DNA of 64,000 bases from Alkalinema sp. CACIAM 70d. GTDB lineage: Bacteria; Cyanobacteriota; Cyanobacteriia; Leptolyngbyales; Leptolyngbyaceae. Of the stretch, positions 63,815 through 64,000 are shown one piece after another (the first letter of the stretch is position 1; each line of letters starts with the position of its first letter). The stretch is taken from positions 23,283 through 87,282 of the forward strand of contig MUGG01000155.1 in assembly GCA_002148405.1 (NCBI GenBank), read 5' to 3'. Below the pieces are notes generated by a model. It saw nothing but the letters and a program-made list of their open reading frames with translations. It made no database searches and had not been told where the DNA came from. Made by a program: the position numbers and the translations under genes.

Positions 63815-64000
63815 ATGGCATTTTTCTTGATTGCTTGATCCGAGGAAATAGTTCGCCCATCCGAAAAGAACAAATTCAAGACTGGCTCCAGCGTGAGAAT
63901 CTATCACTCGGCATTGCACAAGGTAGATATATTCTCAAGGGAAAGAAAATAAATTTAGTACGCCAGGACATTTTGGTGATGGTCACCTGATTGAGTATGA
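63815..64000. other. Right edge of the window, possible partial small ORF
   Basis: A plus-strand frame (IRGNSSPIRKEQIQDWLQRE and then YILKGKKINLV) is open from about 63838 to a TGA near 63990, but it has only TTG starts. It may be the end of a broken gene. I do not assign it. Confidence 0.25.

Noticed and set aside
1..64000. tRNA, rRNA and CRISPR arrays
   Set aside because: I scanned for T-loop-like GTTCGAATC sequences, rRNA-like segments and regular spacer-repeat arrays and saw none; a computational scan would be needed to be certain.

Overview
This is a stretch of cyanobacterial chromosome. The evidence is the dense HIP1-type octamer GCGATCGC, a Cph1-type phytochrome with its Rcp1 partner, carboxysome shell genes of the CcmK3/CcmK4 kind, a DUF2470 protein, GltB/GltD glutamate synthase and many small proteins of cyanobacterial type. 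The many STAND/NACHT NTPases, a solo TnpB and the tandem repeats fit a larger, probably filamentous, genome. I cannot name the genus from sequence alone. No rRNA, tRNA or CRISPR array was seen.

Layout. 0-5.7 kb (minus strand) is the outer-membrane biogenesis cluster omp85-lpxC-fabZ-lpxA-lpxB; lpxB runs off the left edge. 5.8-8.9 kb holds purC, a membrane J-domain protein, a DUF4112 protein and a glutathionyl-hydroquinone reductase. 8.9-11.5 kb holds a NACHT NTPase with a degenerate 18-bp-periodic C-terminal repeat and a 10-bp repeat array upstream. 11.5-15 kb has a B12/radical SAM protein between two copies of a 26-bp repeat, a methyltransferase and three tiny membrane-protein genes. 15-21 kb is a light-signalling block: a degenerate response regulator, then cph1-rcp1-hybrid histidine kinase as an overlapping operon. 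21-26 kb holds a carotenoid-desaturase-like oxidase, a TPM-domain protein, DUF2470 and a glycosyltransferase.

26.0-30.9 kb is the most interesting block. A P-loop ATPase gene overlaps by 14 bp a 1186-residue NB-ARC/TPR STAND protein whose TPR array contains a nearly perfect 126-bp tandem duplication. I read this as a candidate two-component conflict (anti-phage or self/non-self) system. 31.7-32.9 kb encodes three CcmK shell paralogues. 33-36 kb holds DUF2064, TsaC/Sua5, ClpP and a pilin-like protein. 36.4-41.5 kb is an accessory cluster bracketed by two paralogous PAS-LuxR regulators. It contains a gene with a -1 frameshift at a G6 tract, a helix-hairpin-helix protein with a low-complexity linker and a SMI1/KNR4 (SUKH) protein.

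41.5-51 kb holds a dicarboxylate symporter, a beta-carbonic anhydrase pseudogene with an internal deletion, a DUF4188 gene behind a near-consensus promoter with twin 20-bp palindromes, three glycosyltransferases and a frameshifted solo TnpB element. It ends in an AT-rich patch of repeated TTTGAGACTT motifs. 51-62 kb holds DUF2126, a leucine-rich-repeat protein, Uma2 and gltB-gltD. The right end (63-64 kb) carries tiny ORFs and a decayed 75-bp duplicate of one of them.
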